Made by a program: the position numbers and the translations under genes. A DNA stretch of 30,624 nt from an uncultured Acetatifactor sp. Lineage in GTDB: Bacteria > Bacillota > Clostridia > Lachnospirales > Lachnospiraceae. Location of the stretch: assembly GCA_910586485.1 (NCBI GenBank), contig CAJUIA010000044.1:1-30624 (forward strand), read 5' to 3'. A model generated the notes under the pieces. That model was not told the origin of the DNA and made no database searches. It worked only from the letters and a program-made list of their open reading frames with translations. Positions 1 to 8,053 of the stretch are shown here, in pieces (position 1 is the first letter of the stretch; each line of letters opens with the position of its first letter).

Positions 1-30
1 AACAATCCAATATATTTTTAGCCACAAATG

Positions 31-948
31 TTACAAAAATGCTTGACCACTACAGTCCGCAAGCTCTCGCTGCTCTCTGCCTTTGAGATTGCCGATCTGA
101 CGGCAGGTGCGCCCACGCTTGTCCCCCGGCGCAAGTCCTCCGCAGTATTTTGTCTGCCTTGCATCGGTGGTCAGAAACCACTTACCGCAGATGGGACATA
201 ACCTCGGTGCATGACCGACACACAACCCCTCAAACAAGTCTGAACGGAACATTCCCACAAAGGAAACGTAGTGCAGACGCTTCACAAGCTGCGGTATTTC
301 TTTCTCCGGCATGACAGCGGACACATACTGCATTGTGGTGTTGGTCAACTGCATCCACATTGGATTATCCAAGGACAGAGTAGGCATATCGGAGAAGTGC
401 TTTGCAAAGGTTTCCGCATAGCCCTCCGGCGTTCGCTTACTGTCGTGAAGCTTGTGGGCAAATTCAATCATGCCGTGTTTGAAAATCATCAGAGTGCCGC
501 CAAGCTGAGCCAGTTCGCTTATCAGCTTTACGATGCCCACACCCTTTTTGTACTGTTCATCAAAAACGGCTGCCATGCCGAGTTCCTGCGCTGCCTTTAT
601 GTAGGCAATGGCGTTCTCTGTGTATTCAGCGGAGAAGATTTGCTGAATGTCACGCCCGTCGGCAGGAAAATCAAACAGCGAAAAGGGATAGGTGGTGCGC
701 ATCATCTGCGTGATCTGCAATACGCTCTCCTTGGCAACCGTGAAATGTTCTGCGGTAGGCGTTCCGTCCCTTATCAGTTCCACAACCGCTGCCAGAGGAA
801 CGGCAAGCTGTATGAGCTGTCCGATATGTTCATCGGAAATATTCATGGCAGCACAACCGATACTGCCCGTAGGCATGGTGTGCTCTGCATAGGTCACTTC
901 GTCTTTCCAGAAATCCAGCGTCAGCAGATTTTGATTAAGTATGCTCAT
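31..948 (-). CDS. DUF6076 family protein with C-terminal zinc-ribbon motif
   Basis: A 305-residue protein of unknown function. The first 240 residues are mostly helical and have no motif I can name. Near the C-terminus there is a CPxC pair followed about 18 residues later by a third cysteine and then a further CRQ cysteine, a plausible zinc site; this tail with the KYCGG and CRQIGNLKGRE elements is typical of DUF6076 proteins. They are common as cargo of clostridial mobile elements. The start is fixed by an AGGAGG ribosome site (956-961 on the plus strand) and an extended -10 promoter further upstream. It is divergent from the primase operon. Assignment to the DUF is from memory of the family; the biochemical role is unknown. 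Confidence 0.7.
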   Translation of the reverse strand: MSILNQNLLTLDFWKDEVTYAEHTMPTGSIGCAAMNISDEHIGQLIQLAVPLAAVVELIRDGTPTAEHFTVAKESVLQITQMMRTTYPFSLFDFPADGRDIQQIFSAEYTENAIAYIKAAQELGMAAVFDEQYKKGVGIVKLISELAQLGGTLMIFKHGMIEFAHKLHDSKRTPEGYAETFAKHFSDMPTLSLDNPMWMQLTNTTMQYVSAVMPEKEIPQLVKRLHYVSFVGMFRSDLFEGLCVGHAPRLCPICGKWFLTTDARQTKYCGGLAPGDKRGRTCRQIGNLKGREQRELADCSGQAFL

Positions 949-987
949 GTGCCTACCTCCTATCTGTCATGTTTTTTCTTTTCTTCT

Positions 988-993
988 ATTATA
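988..993 (-). promoter_or_regulatory. Extended -10 promoter of the DUF6076 gene
   Basis: On the minus strand the sequence TGGTATAAT forms an extended -10 element about 40 bases upstream of the start codon. No good -35 box is seen at 17 bases. Confidence 0.5.
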
Positions 994-1199
994 CCATACA
1001 TTTGTGACAAAATATAGAACAACGGCTGATTTTTTCGCCGTATTCATCCAAGAATTTACGCTGTTTTGCCTTGAAACGACTTGTCATGTTTTTTGAAATG
1101 AGCTTGTCATGCCATTAGCCTGCTTTTTTCGATTTTCCTCATAATATACACGAGGAGATGAAAAATCGTCCCTATCAATATAAATTATGGAGGAACTAA

Positions 1200-1817
1200 A
1201 TGAATGTATTCGGAACAGTAAAGACAAGCATCAACACAAGAGAAGCAGCAGAACGCTACGGCGTGGAGGTCAACCGTCATGGGAAAGCACTCTGCCCGTT
1301 CCACAATGACCACAATCCGAGCCTGTTTGTGGACGATGACCATTACCATTGTTTCGCTTGCGGCGAACATGGGGACGTGATCGACTTCACAGCAAAGCTC
1401 TTTGGTCTGAAATTGTATGAAGCAGCACAAAAGCTGGCATACGACTTCGGCATTACGCAGGACAAGCCGCCCACCAAGGCAATGCAGGAAAAACAGAATA
1501 GGAAAAGCGAAGCACAGCGACTCAGAGAAAATGAGAAGCTGTGCTTTTCTGCGCTCTTGGAGTATATGAAATTACTTCAAGAATGGAAGCGGCTGTATGC
1601 ACCGAGGACACCGGAAGAAGAATGGCATCCGCATTTTATTGAAGCCTGTGACCGGCTTGACTATGTGGAATATCTGGTGGACACGCTCATCGGCGGCGTT
1701 TTCTATGAGCGCAATGATGTGATCGACATGATGCTGACAGACGGCAATCTGCAAAAGCTGCAAGCGTATCTGAAAAAGCACAGAAAGGAGAGGTCTTATG
1801 AGCAAGAAGAAAGATGA
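1200..1817 (+). CDS. CHC2 zinc-finger primase-like protein
   Basis: A 205-residue protein whose first 65 residues match the DnaG-type CHC2 zinc finger: Cys32, His35, Cys51 and Cys54, with the LCPFHNDHNPSL and CFACGEHGDVIDF segments characteristic of that fold. The TOPRIM catalytic domain of a full primase is absent; the rest is helical and charged. It probably binds DNA at the element's replication origin together with the D5-type helicase encoded next, whose start lies 20 bases inside this gene. The ATG follows a GGAGG site at 1189-1193. Split primase/helicase pairs of this kind are typical of mobilizable elements that replicate autonomously after excision. Confidence 0.85.
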   Translation: MNVFGTVKTSINTREAAERYGVEVNRHGKALCPFHNDHNPSLFVDDDHYHCFACGEHGDVIDFTAKLFGLKLYEAAQKLAYDFGITQDKPPTKAMQEKQNRKSEAQRLRENEKLCFSALLEYMKLLQEWKRLYAPRTPEEEWHPHFIEACDRLDYVEYLVDTLIGGVFYERNDVIDMMLTDGNLQKLQAYLKKHRKERSYEQEER

Positions 1818-3117
1818 TTGCATGGAAGAACAACCGGGGTGGTATAACGGTCAATTCTTGGATGAAGTCGGCTTTTGCTGTGATTTCGTCTGCCGTCACC
1901 CTATGGTCTGCGTGGGCGGCAAGTTCTTTTCCAAGGAGGGACGCATCTACGATGAAAACGGCATCAAAAAGGAGATTTATGAAATGCTCCGTCCCTATCT
2001 GAAATCGGGGCTGGCGAAAAAATGCTCCAATCTGCTTGAAATGCTCCGCATGGAAGCCTACAAGGAGAACTTACCCGTCCATGAGGACAGGCTACACGTT
2101 GCCAACGGCACTCTGTTTGTCAAAGGCGAGTTCACCGAATACAAGGAGTTCTGCCGTAACCGTCTGCCCGTCAAATATAATCCCGATGCTCCGCAGCCTG
2201 TAACATGGCTGCATTTTTTATCGGAACTGCTGGAGGACGAGGACATTCTGACCTTGCAGGAATATCTCGGCTACTGCCTTATTCCCACCACAAGAGGTCA
2301 GACCATGATGCTTCTGAAAGGCAACGGCGGCGAGGGCAAAAGCCGCATCGGTGTTGTAATGCAGGCTATGCTCGGTGCCAATCTCAAAAACGGCAGCATT
2401 GCCAAGGTGGAGCGTAGTCCATTTGCCAGAGCCGATCTGGAACACGAGCTTGTCATGGTGGACGATGATATGAAGATGGAAGCACTTAAATCTACACATT
2501 ATCTGAAATCCCTTATCACAGCGGAAATGCCGATGGATTTGGAACGTAAGGGCGAACAGAGCTACCAAGGGGAAATGTACGTCCGTTTCCTTGCGTTCTC
2601 CAACGGTGATCTGGAATCCCTCTATGACCATTCGGACGGTTTTTACCGCAGACAGCTTATTCTTTCGGTCAAGAAGAAACCCCTTGACCGTGAGGACGAT
2701 CCGTTTCTTGCGGACAAGCTCGTTGCGGAGGTCGAGGGTATTTTCCTGTGGTGTCTGGAGGGTCTGCGTCGGCTGATAGCAAACAACTACCGCTTTTCTG
2801 AAAGCAGCCGTACCAAGGACAACCGTGAACAGGCAAGGCGTGATGCGGATAATGTGCTGCTATTTTTGCGCTCGGAGGGATATATCCGTCTGAAAGCGGA
2901 CAGCACCATTACCTCTGCCGATCTGTATGCCATCTATTGCATTTGGTGCAACGATAACACCTACAAGCCGTTGGCGGCACGAACGGTCAGCATTACGCTA
3001 AAGAAACACGCAGACGAGTTTGGTCTGGAACACGATAACCACATCACAAATTCCCTCGGCAAGCAGGTCAACGGCTTTTGGGGCATTGAAGCGTTGATCT
3101 CGCCGGGGATTTTGTAA
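1798..3117 (+). CDS. D5/P4-family phage/plasmid primase-helicase
   Basis: A 439-residue superfamily-3 type ATPase. The Walker A loop GNGGEGKS is at about residues 175-182, the Walker B region with LVMVDDDM follows at about 218-225, and a sensor-like AFSN segment lies about 50 residues later. The C-terminal 100 residues form a winged-helix-like region. The protein resembles the helicase half of P4 alpha primase (DUF5906/Pox_D5 group). It overlaps the end of the CHC2 gene, so the two are translationally coupled, and together they likely drive replication of the circular form. The gene is followed by a strong dyad, a likely transcription end. Confidence 0.85.
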   Translation: MSKKKDDCMEEQPGWYNGQFLDEVGFCCDFVCRHPMVCVGGKFFSKEGRIYDENGIKKEIYEMLRPYLKSGLAKKCSNLLEMLRMEAYKENLPVHEDRLHVANGTLFVKGEFTEYKEFCRNRLPVKYNPDAPQPVTWLHFLSELLEDEDILTLQEYLGYCLIPTTRGQTMMLLKGNGGEGKSRIGVVMQAMLGANLKNGSIAKVERSPFARADLEHELVMVDDDMKMEALKSTHYLKSLITAEMPMDLERKGEQSYQGEMYVRFLAFSNGDLESLYDHSDGFYRRQLILSVKKKPLDREDDPFLADKLVAEVEGIFLWCLEGLRRLIANNYRFSESSRTKDNREQARRDADNVLLFLRSEGYIRLKADSTITSADLYAIYCIWCNDNTYKPLAARTVSITLKKHADEFGLEHDNHITNSLGKQVNGFWGIEALISPGIL

Positions 3118-3580
3118 CTGAACTCAAATTTATCCATCCATCTATCCCATCCATCCCGAAAAGGCTGTTTTTCGGATAGATGGATGGATAGGATGGATGT
3201 TTTCAAGTTCAGCCGTGAAATTACGGAAATGTGCTAAGTGGACATTTTGTCCACTCACCACATTCGCACTGTTATCAAGGCTATTTTTCCATGCTCCAAA
3301 TCAAGCCTTGTGCAATCCGTGAAGATTTACACTGATAGCAGTATCAAAATCATCATTCGGTGATTTACGGGGCAGTAAAGCCAATTCACGGAACTGTAGT
3401 GTTTCTTCCTGCTTGGTCTGCTCTACCACAAAACAGTAAAACCGATAGGGTGCTGTTATGAACAGGACTACGCAGAGCGAAATCTGAGAGAAAAACACCA
3501 TCTTCAAAATCAACACTTGTCGGTGACAGCAGTTCACCGCACAGAAAACCAATATCACGAACTTATGGAGGAATTTTTAT
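3118..3580 (+). other. Non-coding block with inverted repeats; candidate oriT region
   Basis: There is no convincing gene in these 463 bases. They contain a 17-bp perfect dyad (3131-3147 with 3174-3190), a competing 7-bp hairpin in its loop (3156-3162 with 3169-3175), an 8-bp hairpin with a 3-base loop (3237-3244 with 3248-3255) and a 6-bp dyad (3521-3526 with 3534-3539). The block is directly upstream of the relaxase operon, where MobV-type elements usually carry oriT. Which dyad, if any, is the nick region is inference. Confidence 0.45.
3131..3190 (+). repeat. 17-bp perfect inverted repeat after the helicase gene
   Basis: Arm 3131-3147 is the exact reverse complement of 3174-3190; the 26-base loop holds a second hairpin sharing bases with the right arm, so two folds exclude each other. 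The arms are made of ATCC/GGAT repeats. It may be a terminator, a replication origin structure or part of oriT. Confidence 0.6.
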
Positions 3581-3802
3581 ATGAAATCGAATCTGAGAAA
3601 TGAAATCAAGTCGTACATTGTACGCCAGGGCATGACCATGCAGGAGGTCGTTGACCTGTTATCGGATGAATACGGATGGAGCGACAGCGTTTCCAATCTA
3701 TCCAACAAGCTCCAGCGTGAGTCGCTCCGCTATACCGAAGCGGTACAGCTTGCCGATGTGCTGGGCTTTGAAATCGTATGGAGAAAGAGAGGTGACAGAT
3801 AA
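3581..3802 (+). CDS. Small helix-turn-helix protein (DUF6471-like)
   Basis: A 73-residue basic protein with a predicted helix-turn-helix: the segment MTMQEVVDLLSDEYG would be the first helices, and LSNKLQRESLRYTEAVQLADVLG the recognition and closing helices, followed by a basic tail WRKRGDR. It is similar in layout to DUF6471/Cro-like small proteins found before Mob genes. The stop overlaps the relaxase start by one base, so the pair is translationally coupled, and it probably acts as a relaxosome accessory or local repressor at the upstream inverted repeats. The family name is tentative. Confidence 0.7.
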   Translation: MKSNLRNEIKSYIVRQGMTMQEVVDLLSDEYGWSDSVSNLSNKLQRESLRYTEAVQLADVLGFEIVWRKRGDR

Positions 3803-4776
3803 TGGCAGTACCGCATTACGCTATTTTACGCTTTGCCAAGTACAAGGGACCGGAGATCAGCGGCATTGAAGCACACAACGAGCGCACCAAGGAGAAATAC
3901 GCAAGCAATCCCGACATTGACCCGTCCCGTACACACCTCAATTTCCACCTTATCAAGCCGGAACGCAAGTACCGAGCAGAGTCCGAAAAGCAAATTGCCG
4001 AAGCTGGATGCCGCACACGCTCCGACAGCGTTCGTGTGGTGGAAGCTCTAATAACCGCAACACCGGAGTTCTTCAAGGGCAAGAAACGTTCCGAGCTAAA
4101 GGAATTTTTCAATGAAGCCTTGGAGTTTATCAAGCAAAACCAAGCTCCCGAAACGATCATATCCGCTGTGGTGCATCTGGACGAGAAAAATCCCCATATG
4201 CACCTTTGTTTTGTACCGCTGACAGAGGACAAGCGTTTATCTGCCAAGGAGATTTTGGGTAACAAGAAGAAGCTCACACAATGGCAGGACAAGTATTGGG
4301 AACACATGGTAAAGAAATATCCCGATCTGGAGCGTGGCGAGAGTGCCAGTGAGACCGGGCGTGACCACATCCCCACAAGAGTATTTAAGCAGATGGCACG
4401 TCTGAACAAGCAACATGACAAGCTCGCTGAACTGCTCTCCGACATGAAATTTACGAACTACAAAGAACGCTCCGCACAGATTGCGGCGTTTCTTGAAAAG
4501 TATATCCCCGATGTTGCCGCCATGGAAACGCAGATGAAGAAATATGAAAAATTCTTCAAAACGGCAGACGGTAAGCAAAAAGCGTTGGAGAAGAAAAATG
4601 CCGATCTGTCCGCTGCTCTGGAAGAAAGCGAAAAAGAAAGCACCGTCAAGAAGCTGCAAGAAATGCGTCTGCACAGCGACTATGAGCGCATCAAGGGGAT
4701 TCTTGAACGCATCCCGCCGGATGTTATCAGACAGTACACCAACCGCAGCACACAGAGACACGATATTAACCGATAA
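3802..4776 (+). CDS. MobV-family relaxase (Mob/Pre)
   Basis: A 324-residue relaxase. The N-terminal domain shows the Mob_Pre signatures: HNERTKEKY near residue 25, N47 in the RTHLNFHL segment, and the metal-binding HUH-type motif HLDEKNPHMH at 125-134 with histidines 125, 132 and 134. The C-terminal 100 residues are a long charged coiled coil, usual for the family. It would nick oriT and lead single-stranded DNA into a recipient using a helper conjugation system, as TnpZ does for Tn4451. It overlaps the upstream small helix-turn-helix gene by one base and is followed 17 bases later by another small gene. Confidence 0.92.
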   Translation: MAVPHYAILRFAKYKGPEISGIEAHNERTKEKYASNPDIDPSRTHLNFHLIKPERKYRAESEKQIAEAGCRTRSDSVRVVEALITATPEFFKGKKRSELKEFFNEALEFIKQNQAPETIISAVVHLDEKNPHMHLCFVPLTEDKRLSAKEILGNKKKLTQWQDKYWEHMVKKYPDLERGESASETGRDHIPTRVFKQMARLNKQHDKLAELLSDMKFTNYKERSAQIAAFLEKYIPDVAAMETQMKKYEKFFKTADGKQKALEKKNADLSAALEESEKESTVKKLQEMRLHSDYERIKGILERIPPDVIRQYTNRSTQRHDINR

Positions 4777-4793
4777 GAAAGGATATTTTGCCT

Positions 4794-5174
4794 ATGAAGA
4801 AAAACAAGACCTATACCGTAGATCAGCTTAACAAAATGATGATGCGTGATGACATCACGCTATGGGAAATCATTGATGCCTGTGCCTTTATCGACATTTG
4901 CGACTGCTATGAGCCGATGTTCTATCCTCCCAAGGGGCAGGAGGACGAATGGCGCAGGATGCATGGAGAATACGAGCCGGAGCCTACCCTTGAAAATACT
5001 TCGTTCTATGTCACCGAGCCTGACGGAACGAAGTATTTTTATTGCGGCAATACCCGCACCAAGGTAACAGAGTTCTTTTCTCCCAACGGACAAACCATGG
5101 ACAAGCTGATCGAAAACCTTGTCCGCTTCGCCGCAGGAAAAACCGTGTCCGTAAATATTTCGATGAATTGTTAA
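4794..5174 (+). CDS. Small unknown protein of the mobile element
   Basis: A 126-residue protein that I do not recognise. It begins MKKNKTYTVDQLNKMM; the ATG at 4794 follows AAGAAAGGA at a 9-base distance and is preferred over an in-frame TTG two codons earlier. The middle is acidic and contains EPMFYPP and a DGTKYFYCGN segment; the C-terminus ends in a helix with the sequence MDKLIENLVRFAAGK. No transmembrane segment is seen. It is co-directional with the relaxase (17-base gap) and ends before the recombinase promoter, so it probably belongs to the mobilization operon. Function unknown. Confidence 0.7.
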   Translation: MKKNKTYTVDQLNKMMMRDDITLWEIIDACAFIDICDCYEPMFYPPKGQEDEWRRMHGEYEPEPTLENTSFYVTEPDGTKYFYCGNTRTKVTEFFSPNGQTMDKLIENLVRFAAGKTVSVNISMNC

Positions 5175-5184
5175 CAGAATCGCA

Positions 5185-5214
5185 TTGAATCACAACCCAC
5201 GCTTATGGTATAAT
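5185..5214 (+). promoter_or_regulatory. Promoter of the recombinase gene
   Basis: TTGAAT at 5185-5190, an 18-base spacer, and TATAAT at 5209-5214. The left arm of a 14-bp dyad lies in the spacer, so a protein binding that dyad would block the polymerase. Confidence 0.7.
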
Positions 5215-5247
5215 GTATCATAGGAAAGTATTGTAAGCGTGGGTTGT
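5192..5247 (+). repeat. 14-bp perfect dyad around the recombinase promoter
   Basis: Arm 5192-5205 (ACAACCCACGCTTA) is the exact reverse complement of 5234-5247, separated by 28 bases holding the -10 box. The spacing of arm centres is about 42 bases, close to four DNA turns. It could be an operator or a recombinase-binding site; as RNA it forms only in transcripts that start upstream. Confidence 0.65.
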
Positions 5248-5280
5248 TTCACGAACAGGAGGATTTTTAATGAAACAACC
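5242..5280 (+). promoter_or_regulatory. Hairpin around the recombinase ribosome site and start codon
   Basis: Arm 5242-5251 (GGTTGTTTCA) is the exact reverse complement of 5271-5280, which covers the last two bases of the ATG and the next codons. The AGGAGG ribosome site is in the loop. The left arm overlaps the right arm of the 14-bp dyad, so the two hairpins are mutually exclusive in RNA. Confidence 0.6.
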
Positions 5281-6874
5281 GTACAATACAGCACTATATA
5301 TGAGACTCAGCCGTGATGACGAAAATTATGGCGACAGCGTATCTATCGAGACCCAGCGCACCATTTTACAGCAGTACGCAAAGGAACAGGAGCTTCATGT
5401 GGTCGGTGAGTACATCGACGACGGATGGAGTGGCACTACGTTTGAAAGACCGAATTTCAAGCGAATGATGGAAGATGTGGATGCAGGACGAGTAAACTGC
5501 ATTGTGACCAAAGACCTCAGCCGCTTCGGACGTGACCATATCATGGTCGGCTACTATCTGGAATACGAGTTTCCGGAGAAGCAAGTGCGATATATCGCCG
5601 TATCTGAGAACGAGGATACCAAGAAAGGCTTGTCCGATTTCGTTCCTTTCAAGAATTTGTTCAACGAATGGTTTGCCAAGGACACCAGCCGCAAGGTCAA
5701 GACCGCACTTCATGCCAAGTTTGCCGCAGGAGAACGCACCTTTGCCTATGCGCCGTTGGGGTATATCCGACATCCAGAAATCAAGAACGCCATTGTGATT
5801 GATGTGGAGACCCGCTGGATCATCGAGAAAATCTTTGACCTTGCCTATCATGGGGCGGGTGCTGCCAAGATCGCAAGAGTATTGGTGGAAGAACACGTTC
5901 CTACTGCCGGATGGCTGAACTATCAGCGATATGGGACATTCGCTCATATCTACGAGGGACAGCCGGAGGAAAAGTCCTACGCATGGACGCTGGCACAGGT
6001 CAAGAGCATCCTAAAAGACGAAACTTATATCGGCAACAGCGTACACAACAAGCAAAGCAACATTTCTTACAAGAACAAGAAAAAGGTACGCAAGCCGGAG
6101 GAAGAATGGTTCCGAGTAGAGAACACCCATGAAGCCATTATTTCGAGGAAAGTCTTTGAACAGGTGCAGGAACAGATTGCCAGCCGCCGCAGACAGCAAA
6201 AGGACGCTACCACGCAAATTTTTTCGGGGCTTGTGAAGTGTGCGGACTGCGGATGGTCGATGCGCTTCGGTACGAACAGGCAGAACAGCAAGCCTTACAG
6301 CCATTACACTTGCAGTCAATATGGACAGGGGTTAAGACAGTGTTCTGCCCACTATATCCGCTATGACTTCCTCTACCACTACGTTCTGACAAGAATACAG
6401 GATTTGTCGAGACAGGCGCAGTTGGATGAAACAGAGCTTCTGCATCGGCTCCTGAAAGGAAGCGAACAGGAGCTTGCCGCCAATGCCAAAAGGCAGAGCG
6501 CAGAGCTTACAAGAGCCGAGAAGCGCAGAACAGAGGTTGACCGCAAGTTTGCGAAGCTGTATGAGGACTGGTCGGACGGTCGTATCACGGAATACAACTT
6601 CAATATGATGTCTCAGAAATATCAGACAGAGCAGCAGGAGCTTACCGAGAAGATCGAAAGGCTGTCTGCTGAGCTTGAATCTGAAAAGCAAACAACTGTC
6701 GATGCGGAAACTTGGATTTCACTTCTCAAACAGTATGCCAACCCCACCGAACTGACAGCGGAGCTTCTGAATACGCTGATTGAAAAGATCGTCATTCACG
6801 AAGCTACCACCGTGGACGGTATGCGTGATCAGAACATTGACATCTACTACCGCTTAATCGGCAAAATTGAGTAA
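5270..6874 (+). CDS. Large serine recombinase (TnpX-like)
   Basis: A 534-residue integrase/excisionase. Residues 1-150 form the resolvase catalytic domain: YMRLS with the nucleophile Ser14, the SIETQ motif, and DLSRFGRD with active-site arginines. The Recombinase domain follows (about 170-290), then a zinc ribbon with CADCG and two further cysteines (about 325-365), a long coiled coil, and a DUF4368-like end (about 465-534). It should excise and insert the element through short core sequences without host factors. It has its own promoter and overlapping RNA/DNA dyads that probably regulate it. Its stop is about 60 bases from the inferred right end, as expected for the family. Confidence 0.95.
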   Translation: MKQPYNTALYMRLSRDDENYGDSVSIETQRTILQQYAKEQELHVVGEYIDDGWSGTTFERPNFKRMMEDVDAGRVNCIVTKDLSRFGRDHIMVGYYLEYEFPEKQVRYIAVSENEDTKKGLSDFVPFKNLFNEWFAKDTSRKVKTALHAKFAAGERTFAYAPLGYIRHPEIKNAIVIDVETRWIIEKIFDLAYHGAGAAKIARVLVEEHVPTAGWLNYQRYGTFAHIYEGQPEEKSYAWTLAQVKSILKDETYIGNSVHNKQSNISYKNKKKVRKPEEEWFRVENTHEAIISRKVFEQVQEQIASRRRQQKDATTQIFSGLVKCADCGWSMRFGTNRQNSKPYSHYTCSQYGQGLRQCSAHYIRYDFLYHYVLTRIQDLSRQAQLDETELLHRLLKGSEQELAANAKRQSAELTRAEKRRTEVDRKFAKLYEDWSDGRITEYNFNMMSQKYQTEQQELTEKIERLSAELESEKQTTVDAETWISLLKQYANPTELTAELLNTLIEKIVIHEATTVDGMRDQNIDIYYRLIGKIE

Positions 6875-6883
6875 AATTACAGA

Positions 6884-6919
6884 TATGAGTGCCTATGCCA
6901 GTTGGCGTAGGCACTCATA
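6884..6919 (+). terminator. Hairpin after the recombinase gene
   Basis: Arms 6884-6899 and 6904-6919 form a 16-bp stem with one G-T pair and a 4-base loop. There is no clean T run after it, so it may be a terminator or a structure at the transposon end. Confidence 0.6.
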
Positions 6920-6937
6920 CATAACCAATATCTTTAA

Positions 6938-7570
6938 GTGCGGGAAACGGGCACGGGAATGCCGGATGTCAGCCTGCTTCCGGGAATCTGCAGTGTTTTG
7001 AAGGTCAGCGGAAATGAGCTTCTGGGAACGGAAGGAAGCATTGTGGAAAACGACAGCCTGAAGATGGAGCGGGAGATTCGCGAAGCGATGTTTGCGGAAC
7101 CGCTGGTATTGCAGTTCGGAATGGAGCTGATACCATGCTTTGCGGAAGGCGTGCCCACCAACTATGTGAATAAGCAGAGAAAGAAACTGGCGGCGGCTAC
7201 GGGAATGCTGATGCCTATTTTACGTCTTCGGGATCAGTATGGTTTGGGGCCGATGGATTATGAGATTCTTTCTTACGACAAGGTGTTGTTTAAAGGGACG
7301 GCGGAAAGTGTGGATGAACAGACCTTTCACATGCTGGTGGACAAAACCGTGGAGGTTTGTTATGAAAACTATGACACGATTCTCAATAAACAGCTTGTAA
7401 AAATTATGGTTGATAATCTAAAGGCTCTTTGTCCCGGTGCAGCTGACGGGCTTGTACCCGAACGGATCAGTTATCTGGAGCTGCTGAAAGTTCTCCGCAA
7501 AAAGGTTAAAGAGGACCACAATATCCGTGATCTAATTCATATTCTGGAGGAATTAGAGGGCAGTCTTTAA
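6938..7570 (+). pseudogene. FHIPEP-family protein, 5' end removed by the transposon
   Basis: The 210-residue open frame matches the C-terminal part of FHIPEP (FlhA-like) proteins found outside flagellar operons in Lachnospiraceae: a segment MPILRLRDQYGLGPMDYEI, then KQLVKIMVDNLKAL, DGLVPERISYLELLKVLRKKV and IRDLIHILEELE. The frame opens at a GTG immediately after a stop codon, without a ribosome site, and begins in the middle of the domain (MPDVSLLPGI follows within eight codons). The expected N-terminal portion is missing. This fits a gene cut by insertion of the adjacent element; the missing half should lie beyond the left edge of the window. Possibly untranslated now. Confidence 0.75.
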
Positions 7571-7597
7571 GCCCGTGTTCTAAGCATACATTAAAAG

Positions 7598-7636
7598 ACT
7601 CAAGGCATCGGGTCAAATGCTCCCAATGCCTTGAGT
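7598..7636. terminator. Bidirectional terminator
   Basis: An 11-bp perfect stem (7598-7608 with 7626-7636) sits between the convergent FHIPEP remnant and the HPr-like gene. T-rich bases follow on the minus strand and a T-rich stretch follows on the plus strand. Confidence 0.7.
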
Positions 7637-7646
7637 TTCTGTGATT

Positions 7647-7898
7647 TTATTTGTTATTTTCCTCTTCCGGATCCGGCTGCAGGTAGTCGGACAGAACAGA
7701 ATAGTCTTCATCATTTGTACAAACGACTTTGGCATGCTGTAATTCTCCGGGCTTGCACACGGAGACAACCACATACCGTGAAAGCAGGGACTTGACATTT
7801 AATATATCGCCCTCCGGTGTGTGAAAAAATACATCCCCGAAGCATTTTTCCGCGGCCTCCAGAAATGTTGACAAATCAACGTTTTCCTTTAATCTCAT
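7647..7898 (-). CDS. Small HPr-like protein
   Basis: An 83-residue protein. The start at 7898 is set by the ribosome site GGGGGTG seven bases upstream; a longer frame would begin inside the promoter -10 box (TATACT). The segment DILNVKSLLSRYVVVSVC resembles the middle of HPr phosphocarrier proteins (where NVKSIM precedes a strand), but the histidine phosphorylation site near residue 15 is not present, so phosphotransfer is unlikely. The C-terminus is acidic. HPr-like proteins without the histidine are common in Lachnospiraceae; the role is unknown. Confidence 0.6.
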   Translation of the reverse strand: MRLKENVDLSTFLEAAEKCFGDVFFHTPEGDILNVKSLLSRYVVVSVCKPGELQHAKVVCTNDEDYSVLSDYLQPDPEEENNK

Positions 7899-7986
7899 GA
7901 CTGACACCCCCTGACAGACTTTTGCTTTTACATGTTCCAAGTATAGCACATTCGTTATAAAATGAAAACTTTTTTTGCTGAATAAA

Positions 7987-8015
7987 TAGACAAAATGTCT
8001 TTTTGGAGATAAAAT
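7987..8015 (+). promoter_or_regulatory. Promoter of the DUF3048 operon
   Basis: TAGACA at 7987-7992, 17 bases, TAAAAT at 8010-8015. Confidence 0.6.
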
Positions 8016-8053
8016 AGAGAAGGTAATAAAAAATGAAAGGACAGGAGTACTTT

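Larger units (their letters stand above)
1..6935. mobile_element. Mobilizable transposon, Tn4451/TnpX-like (right part)
   Basis: The block groups a primase/helicase pair, a MobV-type relaxase, small accessory genes and a large serine recombinase at its right end, the arrangement known from Tn4451-family mobilizable elements. The right edge is placed between the recombinase stop (6874) and the 5'-truncated FHIPEP gene that starts abruptly at 6938. The left edge lies outside the window. No conjugation machinery (type IV secretion genes) is seen, so transfer would need a helper. The exact junction bases cannot be fixed without an empty target site. Confidence 0.8.

Noticed and set aside
271..1017. 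A 248-residue open frame on the plus strand
   Set aside because: It is antisense to the DUF6076 gene and has no ribosome site or recognisable domain.
3301..3558. An 85-residue minus-strand frame with GTG start before the relaxase operon
   Set aside because: No ribosome site and no known domain. Its hydrophilic end looks protein-like, so a search in relatives would be worthwhile, but I cannot support it.
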